Part shown: positions 34,221 through 42,618 of the stretch, piece after piece
How positions within the stretch are numbered: the stretch's first letter is position 1
Layout of the letters: the number at the start of each line of letters is the position of its first letter
Assembly: GCF_014643535.1 (NCBI RefSeq)
Contig: NZ_BMJQ01000015.1
Coordinates: 124,001 to 188,000 of the forward strand
Direction of reading: 5' to 3'
From: Aliidongia dinghuensis
GTDB taxonomy: Bacteria > Pseudomonadota > Alphaproteobacteria > ATCC43930 > CGMCC-115725
DNA length: 64,000 nucleotides
Position numbers and translations under genes: made by a program
The notes under the pieces: generated by a model
What the model saw: the letters and a program-made list of their open reading frames with translations, nothing else
The model's database searches: none
Told to the model about the DNA's origin: nothing

Positions 34221-34649
34221 TCAGATCAGGTTGACCGCCACATCGATGTTGCCGCGCGTGGCCTTCGAATAGGGGCAGATCTCGTGCGCGGCATGCACGA
34301 GATCGAGTGCCGCGTCGCGCGCGACGCCCGGCAGGCTGACGTCGAGGCGCGCCTGCAGGAAATAGGCGCTGCCGGTCTTGCCCAGGTCGACCTCGATGTC
34401 GACGGCGAGATCGGCCGGCAACTTTACCTTCCGCTCAGCAGCGGCGAGCTCGATCGCACCCAGGAAACAGGCTGACCAGGCGCCCGCGAACAATTGCTCG
34501 GCGGTCGGATGGGCCTCGACGTCCGCGAACCGGTATTCCGGATGGCTGCCCTTGCTGGGCGACGAGAGCTCAAGGTTGACGCGGCTGTTGTGGCCGCTGG
34601 CCGTCGTGTGGGTCTTGCCGGTGAGGAGGACGGTTTCGATCTTGGACAT
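34221..34649 (-). CDS. ohr: Organic hydroperoxide resistance protein, OsmC/Ohr family
   Basis: The 142-residue protein has the two redox cysteines of thiol peroxidases of this family, Cys61 (AWSACFLGAIEL) and Cys125 (EICPYSKATRGN), plus the ELSSPSKGSHPEYRFADVEA segment typical of Ohr. It reduces organic peroxides in the cytoplasm with lipoylated protein as electron donor in known members. It is divergent from its regulator ohrR, and the gap carries three operator-like sites. Confidence 0.95.
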   Translation of the reverse strand: MSKIETVLLTGKTHTTASGHNSRVNLELSSPSKGSHPEYRFADVEAHPTAEQLFAGAWSACFLGAIELAAAERKVKLPADLAVDIEVDLGKTGSAYFLQARLDVSLPGVARDAALDLVHAAHEICPYSKATRGNIDVAVNLI

Positions 34650-34676
34650 GGTGGGCTCCTTGCTGAAGGGTCTTAA

Positions 34677-34761
34677 AATCGGATCCGATTAGATCGGATG
34701 CGATGTTATTTATGGCACACAAACCCACATGTCAAGCCTTCCGATTTAATCGGATGCGATT
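34677..34761. promoter_or_regulatory. Three OhrR operator-like sites in the ohr-ohrR gap
   Basis: The core ATCGGAT(C/G)CGAT occurs at 34678-34689, 34693-34704 and 34749-34760. The first copy is embedded in a perfect 14-bp palindrome, AATCGGATCCGATT. The first two are 15 bp apart centre to centre, next to ohr; the third lies 46 bases before the ohrR ATG. Placement between the divergent genes fits OhrR control of both. Confidence 0.8.
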
Positions 34762-34805
34762 TATATAGGTGTGAGACGCTCGACGTTGCGTTCACGAGGC
34801 TGACG

Positions 34806-35270
34806 ATGAATCCAAAGACCAGGCCGCCCGCCGCCCCGGCCCTGCCCAAGCTGGCCGATTTCCTCTGTTTTGCGGTCTATTCGGCCAACCTCGCCTTCGG
34901 CCGGGCCTATAAGCCGATCCTGGACGAGCTCGGCCTGACCTACACGCAGTACATCGCGATCGTGGCACTGTGGGAGGAGGACGAGCAGACCGTAAGCGGC
35001 CTCGGCCAGAAGATGTTCCTGGAGTCGAACACGCTGACGCCGATCCTGAAGAAGCTCGAACAGATGGGCTACCTTACCCGCCGGCGCGCCCAAGAGGATG
35101 AGCGGCAGGTCGTGGTCAGCCTGACCGACGCCGGCCGCCGCGTGCGCGAGCGGATCCAGACCGACACGCTGAACGAACAGACCGGCCTCACGCCCGACGA
35201 GTTCGCGACGCTCCAGAAAGCCGTCGCCAAGCTGCGCGACAATCTGCTGACAGCGGTGGAGGGGAAGTGA
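34806..35270 (+). CDS. ohrR: MarR-family organic peroxide sensor OhrR (one-cysteine type)
   Basis: The 154-residue regulator has the OhrR mark DFLCFAVYSANLAFGRAYKP with the peroxide-sensing Cys21. It also has a MarR winged helix (LTYTQYIAIVALW; LTPILKKLEQMGYLTR; DERQVVVSLTDAG). No other cysteine is present, so it is the one-Cys type as in Bacillus, which needs a small thiol to complete oxidation. It represses ohr until oxidised. GAGG precedes the ATG. A hairpin follows the gene. Confidence 0.93.
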   Translation: MNPKTRPPAAPALPKLADFLCFAVYSANLAFGRAYKPILDELGLTYTQYIAIVALWEEDEQTVSGLGQKMFLESNTLTPILKKLEQMGYLTRRRAQEDERQVVVSLTDAGRRVRERIQTDTLNEQTGLTPDEFATLQKAVAKLRDNLLTAVEGK

Positions 35271-35273
35271 TCC

Positions 35274-35311
35274 CATTCGTCATTCCCACGAGAGGCGGGG
35301 AATGACGAATG
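35274..35311 (+). terminator. Hairpin after ohrR; repeat-family member acting as a probable terminator
   Basis: CATTCGTCATTCCC and GGGAATGACGAATG form a perfect 14-bp stem right after the ohrR stop, followed by TTTAG. It contains the GTCATTCCC block of the repeats at 29885 and 14878. It also lies past the end of the opposing glycosyltransferase gene. Confidence 0.7.
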
Positions 35312-35322
35312 TTTAGACCCGC

Positions 35323-36489
35323 CTAGAACCCGACCTCCTCCACCATCTTCGAGAGCACCGTGTGCGCATCGAAGAATTCGTTCGCGACCTCGATGGCGCC
35401 GATCGAGTGCTGGGCGTAGTCGGTGTTGATGCGGGCGACGGCGTCGCGCACTTCTTCGAGCGAGGAGAACGGGAACAGGCCCTTGCCGGTCTCGATGAAT
35501 TTCGAGAAGCCGGTCTCCTGCGTGATGACCGGCCGGCCGGCGGCCAGGTAGCAGACCGAGCGGTCGGAGAACCAGCCGCTGTTGGGGCGCACATAGATGT
35601 CCTTCGCCACCGTGAACTCGCCGCGCGAGGTCACGACGAAGTCGCGATAGGACTGCATGTCTGCCGAGACCGGGACCGGATCGACGATGTCCCAGCCGCC
35701 GTCCCTGACCCGTTCGGCCACGTCCGGCGTCGGCGGCGTCATGGCGAGGCGGAACGGCTGCATCACCGCGCGCGGCAGGTCGAGGTATTTCAGGAAATTG
35801 ACGTGCTTCGACCAGCGATAGGTCTCGCCGCCGACCTCGATGTCCTTGCCCTTGTTCTCCCAGGTCGCGATCGAGGAATAGAACGGCCCGGCGGCGACGC
35901 AACCGGCGTCCCACAGGTCGACCAGCACCGGCGGCCGGGTCTTCCGCCAGTCGAACTTGACGATCGGCACCTTGCAATCCTCGTTGCCGAGGTTTTCGCC
36001 ATAGGTGAAATGGTGCGTGTGCAGGCCCAGGTACTCGAGCGACTCGGCGTTGCCCGAGGCGACCTTGGCCTGCTCGAACACCGGGTCGGTGTCGACGAAG
36101 ATGCGGACCGGGCATTTCAGATGCTCTTCCCGGAGCCGCGTGGCGCCGCACAGGTTGAAGAGCGCCGATGCCTCGCCGTAGAGCGCCATCAGCCGCTCCT
36201 TGGAGATGCCGTGCACCTCGTCCTTGGCGGCGTCCCAATAGGCCCAGCGGTCGCCCAGGTCGAACCGCTCCATCATCGTCTTCACGAACTGGACGTTGTA
36301 GCTGCAGTCCTCGACGATCGAGAATTGCCGCGGATCGTACGGGTTGGCGCCCGAATCCTCGATGTACCAGACGTCGTAGCCCAAGCGGCGCAGCCCCAGC
36401 ACATAGTGGAGCGCCTGCCAGGCGATACCGGCCAGCGGAATCTGTCCGGCGAGATGCAGGACGAGAACGGTCTTCTTGTTAGACGCCAA
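35323..36489 (-). CDS. Glycosyltransferase-like protein of the polysaccharide locus
   Basis: The 388-residue protein begins KKTVLVLHLAGQIPLAGIAW and has GLRRLGYDVWYIEDSG in its first Rossmann half. A late RPNSGWFSDRSVCYLAAGRP with TQETGFSKF matches the donor-binding end of GT-B glycosyltransferases (CgeB/group-1 type). Specific family and sugar are not evident. Its ATG at 36489 lies 11 bases inside the end of the ABC exporter gene, so the two are coupled. Confidence 0.7.
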   Translation of the reverse strand: MASNKKTVLVLHLAGQIPLAGIAWQALHYVLGLRRLGYDVWYIEDSGANPYDPRQFSIVEDCSYNVQFVKTMMERFDLGDRWAYWDAAKDEVHGISKERLMALYGEASALFNLCGATRLREEHLKCPVRIFVDTDPVFEQAKVASGNAESLEYLGLHTHHFTYGENLGNEDCKVPIVKFDWRKTRPPVLVDLWDAGCVAAGPFYSSIATWENKGKDIEVGGETYRWSKHVNFLKYLDLPRAVMQPFRLAMTPPTPDVAERVRDGGWDIVDPVPVSADMQSYRDFVVTSRGEFTVAKDIYVRPNSGWFSDRSVCYLAAGRPVITQETGFSKFIETGKGLFPFSSLEEVRDAVARINTDYAQHSIGAIEVANEFFDAHTVLSKMVEEVGF

Positions 36490-38284
36490 CGTGCGTCTCC
36501 TCGGTGAGATCGAACTGGGTATCGTAGAGCTGCCGGAACAGCCCGTTGCTGCGGTGCATCAAATCATCGAAACGCCCGGCCTCGGCAATCACTCCATCCT
36601 TGAGGACGAGAATCACATCGGCCCGGCGCACGGTCGAGAGCCGGTGCGCAATGACGAAGGTGGTGCGGCCCTGGGTCAAGCGCCGGATGCCGGCCATGAC
36701 GAGCGCCTCCGTTTCGGCGTCGAGCGCCGAGGTCGGCTCGTCCAGAATCAGGATCGGCGCGTCGCGCAAGAGGGCACGCGCGATGGTGAGCCGCTGCTTC
36801 TCGCCCTCGGAGAAGGTCGCCCCGCCCTCGCCCACGAGCGTGTCGTAGCCCTCGGGCAGGGTCTCGATCAGGCGGTCGATTTCGGCGAGCCGCGCCGCCG
36901 CTCGGATCTCGTCCAGGCTCGCCTCGGGCCGGCCATAGGCGATGTTCTCGCGCACGCTCAAGGGGAAGACGAGCGGCGGCTGCAGCACCATCGCGACCTG
37001 GCGGCGGAGCGAGCGGATCTCGTAGTCGCGCGCATCGACGCCGTCGATCAGGATCGACCCCAAGCTCGGATCGAAGAAGCGTGGCACGAGGCCCAGGAGC
37101 GTCGACTTGCCGGCGCCGGTGGCGCCGACCAGCGCCACGGTCTGGCCCGGCTCGACCGCAAGCGTGATGCCGCGCAGCACCGACTGGTCTGCCCGATAGC
37201 GGAACTGGACGTCGCGCCATTCGACCCGGCCCTCGGCACCCTTCGCCGGAAAAACCCGGGAGCCGTCCTTGAGATCGGCCTCGGTCTCGAGGATCTCGAA
37301 GCAGCGGTGGGCGCCGACCCGGGCGCCCGCGATCAGGCCCCAGCTCTGGGTAATCTGGTTCACGGGTCCATAGAGCTGGCCGAGATATGTGGTGAACACG
37401 AGCAGCGTGCCGATCGACAGCGCGCCGGAGAGTACCTCGTGCGCGCCGACATAGATGACGAGAGCCGTGCCGAGCGCCATCAGGGTTCCGATCACCGCGG
37501 TATAGAGCGTCTGCCAAGAGTAGAGCTTGAGATGCGCCCGGAGTGCGGCGCCGCTCACAGCCATGAAGCGGCGATGCTCGTCCTCTTCCTTGGTGAAGGC
37601 CTGGACGAGCTTGATCGAGCCCAGGCCCCAGTGTGCCACCGAATAGACCAGGCTGTCGTTGTCGCGCGCCACCGTCGCGATGGCGGCGATCTTGCGGTTG
37701 AAGAGGCCGATCAGCACGAACAGGATCGGCACGATGGTGAGCGAGACGAGCGTCAGCTCCAGATCGATCGGCGCCAGCACGCAGATCATGCCGATCAGGA
37801 GCACGAATGCCTGCAGGATCGGCAGCGCGCCGTTCATGATCATGGTCTGGACCGCATAGCTGTCGGCGGTCACCCGCATCATGAGGTCGCCGACGCGCTG
37901 GCGGCTGTGATAGGCCAAGGACAGGCGCTGCAGATGGGCATAGAGCCGGGCGCGCAGGTCGCTCACCATGCGCTGGCCAAGCCAGATCGCCATGGCGTTG
38001 TAGACGACGGTGAGGCCGCCGCTCAGCAGATATATGACGACCAGCGCCGTGACCGCGGCCGCGACCAGGCCCGACGCCGACCACCCGGCGATGCCGGGGG
38101 CAAGCCAGGTGAGCGGCCCGGCCGCGATCGGCTGGCCGCTCAAGGCATTGTCGACGACGATCTTGAGCGGCCAGGGCTTCAAGAGCTCGAAGCCCAGGAG
38201 GACGAACACCTGGACGAGCGCCAGCGCCAGGAGCTGCGTATAAGGCCGCACATAGCCCGATATTTTCCAGGCAAGCCCGGTCAC
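36479..38284 (-). CDS. ABC exporter, fused permease/ATPase (MsbA-like)
   Basis: The 601-residue half-transporter has about six membrane helices in residues 15-310 and an ATPase domain in 340-580. The latter has Walker A GATGAGKST, Walker B ILILDEPTSALD and H-loop FVIAHRLST. The signature motif is FSEGEKQR in place of LSGGQ, a known variant in this exporter subgroup. Within a glycan locus it probably flips a lipid-linked glycan or exports a lipid. Its start overlaps the frame of the upstream fusion gene. Confidence 0.9.
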   Translation of the reverse strand: MTGLAWKISGYVRPYTQLLALALVQVFVLLGFELLKPWPLKIVVDNALSGQPIAAGPLTWLAPGIAGWSASGLVAAAVTALVVIYLLSGGLTVVYNAMAIWLGQRMVSDLRARLYAHLQRLSLAYHSRQRVGDLMMRVTADSYAVQTMIMNGALPILQAFVLLIGMICVLAPIDLELTLVSLTIVPILFVLIGLFNRKIAAIATVARDNDSLVYSVAHWGLGSIKLVQAFTKEEDEHRRFMAVSGAALRAHLKLYSWQTLYTAVIGTLMALGTALVIYVGAHEVLSGALSIGTLLVFTTYLGQLYGPVNQITQSWGLIAGARVGAHRCFEILETEADLKDGSRVFPAKGAEGRVEWRDVQFRYRADQSVLRGITLAVEPGQTVALVGATGAGKSTLLGLVPRFFDPSLGSILIDGVDARDYEIRSLRRQVAMVLQPPLVFPLSVRENIAYGRPEASLDEIRAAARLAEIDRLIETLPEGYDTLVGEGGATFSEGEKQRLTIARALLRDAPILILDEPTSALDAETEALVMAGIRRLTQGRTTFVIAHRLSTVRRADVILVLKDGVIAEAGRFDDLMHRSNGLFRQLYDTQFDLTEETHVGV

Positions 38285-38300
38285 GGCCTCGTCCCTCGGG

Positions 38301-40934
38301 TCAGCCGGCCTTCCGGCCGGTCATAGGCGTGAGCTTCGCCTTGCGCGCGACCTCGTCGATCACCCGGTTCATGATCCGGCCGAAGCGCCAGGTCTGGTCG
38401 GCGATATAGCCGAAATTCGCGAGGCCGGCGGCGGCGATCAGGAAGGCCGGCACCGGCAGGCCCACGACGAGCGCCGCCGCCGTGGCGCCGGCGTAGCAGC
38501 GCAGCACGAAGGACGCGAGGCGCGACAGGCGCATGGCGCAGCGCACCCTCAGCACACGCTTCTCGCCGCCGTGGTTCTCGGTCACCGCCATGACGAAGGC
38601 CCGGCTCCAGAGGCCGCGCGCGATCTTCAGGTCCCAGTCGCTCCAGCCCTCGTCGGTCTGCAGGAAATATTTGCGCGGGATGAGGAACTCCATGAGGCCC
38701 GCGAGCAGCACTTCCTTTTCTTCGTAGTTCTGGCCCCAGTATGAGAAGAACAGCGCGCGGTTGCGCCAATCGATCTTGGCCGGCGCCAGCGGGCCATCGG
38801 CCTCGCCCGGCAGAGTGTCCGCCGCATTCGATTCCTTGACCCGCCACTTGATCCGGGTCCAGCCGCGCAGGATCGGCCCCAGATAGATCAGGCACGCGAT
38901 GAGCGCCCGCGCCTTCAAGCTGCGGAAGCGCGGGTCGATCGGCGCCTTCAAGGCGCCCGAGACGCACATGGCCCAGGTCGTGAGCAACGGCACCCACAAG
39001 AGCAGCCACCAGCCGCCGGCGACGAGGCCGGCGAACGCCAGCACGATCGCGACGATATTCCATTCGAACGTCAACGGCAGGAAAGCGGCGAGCGACGAGG
39101 GCGGCTCGTACATGGTCTGGAACAGGCCGCGGCCGAACACGCCGGAATAGATCACCGGCCGGCGCGAGAGCAGCAGCGAGGCTGAAAGGTCGCCGTAGAT
39201 GCGGCCCAGCCATTTCGCCTGGCCGAACAGGTTGAAGCGCAGCGGATGCTTCGAATAGACGAGCGCCTCGGCCTTGCCGTAGCCCTTCTGCTGGTTGAGG
39301 TAAGCCTCGACCGTGTTGCGCCGGAAGTGCCAGACCACGGCCGCCGGCGCGAAACCGATCGTGTAGCCGGCATTCTGAAAGCGCCAGCAGATGTCGACAT
39401 CGTCGCCGGCCGCGCGATAGACCGGGTCGAAGCCGCCCAGTTGCAGCAGCACGTCGCGCCGGAACGCCATGTTGCAGCCGGCGATGTGCTCCGCCACTTC
39501 GTCCGACACCAGCACATGGGTCGGCCCGCCCGGCGAGACCGCGACCGCAGCCGGCACGAGATCGTCCTCGGGCGGCGGGAAATTGGGCCCGCCGACCGCG
39601 GCCAGCCCCTTGTGCTGCATCTTGGCGACGAGATAGGTCAGCCAGTCCTTGTCGGCGACGCAGTCCGAGTCGGTATAGGCCACGATCTCGCCGGTCGCCA
39701 TCTCGGCGCCGACGTTGCGCGCGACCGACAGGCCCTTGTTCGGCTGGCTGATGATCTTGCAATAGTCGTAGCGCTGCGAGATTTCGAGCGTCCGGTCGGT
39801 CGAGCCGTCGTTGACGACGATGACCTCGTAGTCCGGATAGTTGAGGTGCTCGAGCGAGGCCAGGCACTGGTCCATGGTCCGATCGGCGTTGTAGGCGCAG
39901 ACCACGACCGAGACGCGCGGGTAATGCGGCAGCGCCGGCGGCAGCGGGCCCTGGTAATTGGCCGCGACCGCCTCGAACGCCGGCTTCTTCCGCCGGTCCC
40001 GGTCGACGATGCCGAATTCCCAGTCTTCGATCAGGTGGCCGCCGGTGAACCATTCATCGGTCCAGGCGAAGACGCAGGTGCCGGCGCAGCCGAGCTCGAA
40101 CGCGGTCCGCACCTGCCAGCCGATCGTCTCGGCCTGGTGGTCCTTACCCTCGCGCATCGAGTCCATGCCGAACTCGGTCAGCACCAGCGGCCGGTCGACC
40201 GCGAGATTATGGAGCCGCGCGATATAGCGCCGGAACGCCGATTCGTTGTGCAGATAGACGTTGAAGCACAGGAAATCGGTAAAATCGACCGTCAGGTATT
40301 CGGTCGACGGGAAATTCGCATAGGAGACGAGGCCGGTCGGATCATAGGCCTTCACCTCCTTGACCAGATCGACCAGGAAGGCGCGCACCTTGTCCGGCCC
40401 GTGCCAGCGGATCATGTCGGGCGGGATCTCGTTGCCGATCATGTAGGCGAGGAGCGCCGGATGGCGCCCGAGCGAGCGCACGCCCGCCATCACCATGCGG
40501 CGGATCTCGGCCTTGGTCGCCTCGCTGTCGAGGAAGGTGATGTGTTGCGACCAAGGAATGCCGGCGAGCACGCGCAAACCATGTTCGGCGGCGATGTCCA
40601 GGAGCCAGACCGGCGGCACGGTGAAGACGCGGAGCGTGTTGACGCCGGCCTCGGCCATGAGCGCCATGTCCTGGCGCACGCGCTCGGCCGGTGGGAATTG
40701 CGTGCCGTCGGCGCCGACGGGGAACGGCCCGTAGGTCACCCCCTTGAGGAAGAACTTGGCGTCGCCGGTGAAGAAGAACTTGCCCTCGACCCGGACCCGC
40801 TCGAGCGCCGCCGCCCGGAGCGTCTTCGGCCGCGGCTCGACCAGCCGCAACGCCGGCGCCGACGCGTTCGATGCCTCCCGCGCTGTGCCGTCCTCAGCCC
40901 GCACGACGATCGCGTCTTCTTCGTTCAATGCCAT
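38301..40934 (-). CDS. Glycoside-hydrolase-like / family 2 glycosyltransferase fusion with membrane segments
   Basis: The 877-residue protein joins two catalytic folds. Residues about 50-325 form a (beta/alpha)8 domain like GH2/GH5 beta-glycosidases, with an acid/base candidate Glu169 (YMIGNEIP) and nucleophile candidate Glu254 (VLTEFGMD). From about 340 a GT2 domain starts (RVSVVVCAYNADRTM) with NDGSTD at 375-380, TDSD at 421-424 and the acceptor motif DDVDICWRF. Membrane helices follow at about 635-680 and 825-860. It should transfer sugars at the inner membrane, perhaps trimming or gripping the growing chain with the hydrolase-like domain. It is first in an apparent operon with the ABC exporter and the glycosyltransferase. 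Confidence 0.85.
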   Translation of the reverse strand: MALNEEDAIVVRAEDGTAREASNASAPALRLVEPRPKTLRAAALERVRVEGKFFFTGDAKFFLKGVTYGPFPVGADGTQFPPAERVRQDMALMAEAGVNTLRVFTVPPVWLLDIAAEHGLRVLAGIPWSQHITFLDSEATKAEIRRMVMAGVRSLGRHPALLAYMIGNEIPPDMIRWHGPDKVRAFLVDLVKEVKAYDPTGLVSYANFPSTEYLTVDFTDFLCFNVYLHNESAFRRYIARLHNLAVDRPLVLTEFGMDSMREGKDHQAETIGWQVRTAFELGCAGTCVFAWTDEWFTGGHLIEDWEFGIVDRDRRKKPAFEAVAANYQGPLPPALPHYPRVSVVVCAYNADRTMDQCLASLEHLNYPDYEVIVVNDGSTDRTLEISQRYDYCKIISQPNKGLSVARNVGAEMATGEIVAYTDSDCVADKDWLTYLVAKMQHKGLAAVGGPNFPPPEDDLVPAAVAVSPGGPTHVLVSDEVAEHIAGCNMAFRRDVLLQLGGFDPVYRAAGDDVDICWRFQNAGYTIGFAPAAVVWHFRRNTVEAYLNQQKGYGKAEALVYSKHPLRFNLFGQAKWLGRIYGDLSASLLLSRRPVIYSGVFGRGLFQTMYEPPSSLAAFLPLTFEWNIVAIVLAFAGLVAGGWWLLLWVPLLTTWAMCVSGALKAPIDPRFRSLKARALIACLIYLGPILRGWTRIKWRVKESNAADTLPGEADGPLAPAKIDWRNRALFFSYWGQNYEEKEVLLAGLMEFLIPRKYFLQTDEGWSDWDLKIARGLWSRAFVMAVTENHGGEKRVLRVRCAMRLSRLASFVLRCYAGATAAALVVGLPVPAFLIAAAGLANFGYIADQTWRFGRIMNRVIDEVARKAKLTPMTGRKAG

Positions 40935-41102
40935 TCTCGTCCCGACCCCGAAGCCAAATGTGCGCCCGCATTCCCCGGTTCCCCGACCGGCACCCAGATA
41001 CCGGTGTGAAAGAGCCTTTCCGACACCGGATTGTCAAATACCGAACGGTTTCTTCCCCGGCCGTTATTCCCGCGCGAGCGAAAGTCCCGCTGTTTTCCTG
41101 TC

Positions 41103-41195
41103 GTCATGGCCGGGCTTGACCCGGCCATCCACGCCTATCGGCCAGCCGCCGTTCGGCGGAAAAACGTGGATCCCCGGGTCAAGCCCGGGGATGAC
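41103..41195. repeat. Inverted pair of 31-base palindromic repeats (GGGCTTGACCC core)
   Basis: Left arm 41103-41133 and right arm 41165-41195 are inverted copies matching at 27 of 31 positions. Each also folds alone around CGGGCTTGACCCG. The four differences are two compensating pairs: GGCC..GGCC in the left copy, CCCC..GGGG in the right. The unit lies between the 3' end of galE and the start of the fusion gene, both on the minus strand. Confidence 0.8.
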
Positions 41196-41225
41196 GGATG
41201 AGTGGGTGATCTGCCGTCTTTCTCC

Positions 41226-42203
41226 CTACTTCCCCCGCTGATGCCAGGCCCAGGCGGTGCGGATGATGCTGTCGATGTCGGACATCACCGGCTTCCAGCC
41301 GAGCAGCTGGTTGGCTTTCGCGGGATTGGCGACGAGCTCCGGCGGGTCGCCGGCCCGGCGGCCGACCTCGCGCCGCGGCACTTTGCACCCGGTCACGCGC
41401 TCGACCGCGTCGATCACCTCGCGCACGGAATTGCCGGTGCCGGTGCCGAGATTGAGCTGGGTCGTCTCCCCGCCGTCGAACAGATAGGCGAGCGCCTTCA
41501 CATGAGCGTCGGCCAGGTCCTGGACATGGATGTAGTCGCGGATGGCAGTGCCGTCCGGCGTCGGGTAGTCGGTGCCGTAGACGTCGATCGCAGCACGCCG
41601 GCCCGACGCGGCGTCGAGGATGAGCGGGATCAGATGGGTTTCCGGATCGTGCTCCTCGCCGATCTGGCCTTCTGGATCGGCGCCGCAGGCGTTGAAATAG
41701 CGCAGCGAGACCGAGCGGATGCCGTGAGCCGGCCCGTACCAATGGAGCGCCCGCTCGATCATGAGCTTGGTTTCGCCATAGGGGTTGATCGGCCGCTGCA
41801 GCGTCTCCTCGGTGATCGGCATCCGGTCGGGCATGCCATAGGTCGCACAAGTCGACGAGAACACGATCTGCTTGACGCCGGTCGCGCGCATGGCGTCGAG
41901 GATCGACAGCGACCCCATCACGTTGTTGTGAAAATAGATTTCCGGCTTGGTCACGGATTCGCCGACATAGGCGAAGGCGGCGAAATGGACGATGGCCTCG
42001 ATCGCCTCGTCCCGGATCACCTGCTCGAGCTTGGCAGTGTCGAGGATGTCGCCCTCGACGAACGGGCCCCATTGGACCGCGTGGCGATGGCCGTAGACCA
42101 GGTTGTCGTAGGTCACGGGGCGATAGCCGGCCCGCGCCAGGGCTTTGGCGGTGTGACTGCCGATATAGCCGGCGCCGCCGGTCACCAGGATGTTTTTCGC
42201 CAT
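41226..42203 (-). CDS. galE: UDP-glucose 4-epimerase
   Basis: The 325-residue extended SDR has NAD loop GGAGYIGSHT, HFAAFAYVGES, the SSTCATYG serine and YGETK catalytic Tyr/Lys, then RYFNACGADPEG. It interconverts UDP-glucose and UDP-galactose (or the N-acetyl forms). The open frame runs further upstream, but homology starts at ATG 42203. It lies ahead of the fusion glycosyltransferase on the same strand, separated by the inverted repeat, and is divergent from ugd. Confidence 0.95.
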   Translation of the reverse strand: MAKNILVTGGAGYIGSHTAKALARAGYRPVTYDNLVYGHRHAVQWGPFVEGDILDTAKLEQVIRDEAIEAIVHFAAFAYVGESVTKPEIYFHNNVMGSLSILDAMRATGVKQIVFSSTCATYGMPDRMPITEETLQRPINPYGETKLMIERALHWYGPAHGIRSVSLRYFNACGADPEGQIGEEHDPETHLIPLILDAASGRRAAIDVYGTDYPTPDGTAIRDYIHVQDLADAHVKALAYLFDGGETTQLNLGTGTGNSVREVIDAVERVTGCKVPRREVGRRAGDPPELVANPAKANQLLGWKPVMSDIDSIIRTAWAWHQRGK

Positions 42204-42618
42204 CAGTCTCGTCGATCCTCTGGAAGGATTGCGTCCCGCGCCGCCGATCCGTCCCGACCGACAACGGGCCAACCGGCCGGTTTCTTCCCAACCGGGCCGA
42301 GCAGGGCCGAGAGGCTCTTTCTCACGATCGCCCGCCCCGTCGCCAGCCCTTTCGATGCCGTCTGAAAATGTCACGCTGCAGTGCGGAATTTTCCCGGAGG
42401 TGGCAGCGTTGTTGGCCGGTACCCCGCGCTCCTGCCCGGGCCCGACCAGCCCCGGTCGGGCCTCTGCCGGTTGTTTTTCCGGTGGAATGCTCAGCGGATT
42501 TTGCTTGGCGGGCGGGTGTGTGATGGGGCATGTCGGAGCGGGTGTCGGCGATTGGCCTCCGGGGCGGTTGGCCCGGAGGCGGGTGGCCGGGTGCCCGGGT
42601 TAGCGCGAGGAGAATGAG
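42204..42618. other. Divergent intergenic region between galE and ugd
   Basis: This 415-base stretch holds no coding frame I can support. It must contain both promoters. The clearest structure is the hairpin at 42439-42462, in what would be the ugd leader. Confidence 0.6.
42439..42462 (+). other. Leader hairpin upstream of ugd
   Basis: GGCCCGACC and GGTCGGGCC form a perfect 9-bp stem with loop AGCCCC. A TTGTTTTT run follows about 9 bases later. It could be a terminator or attenuator in the ugd leader 156 bases before the gene, or the end of an unseen short transcript. Confidence 0.5.
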
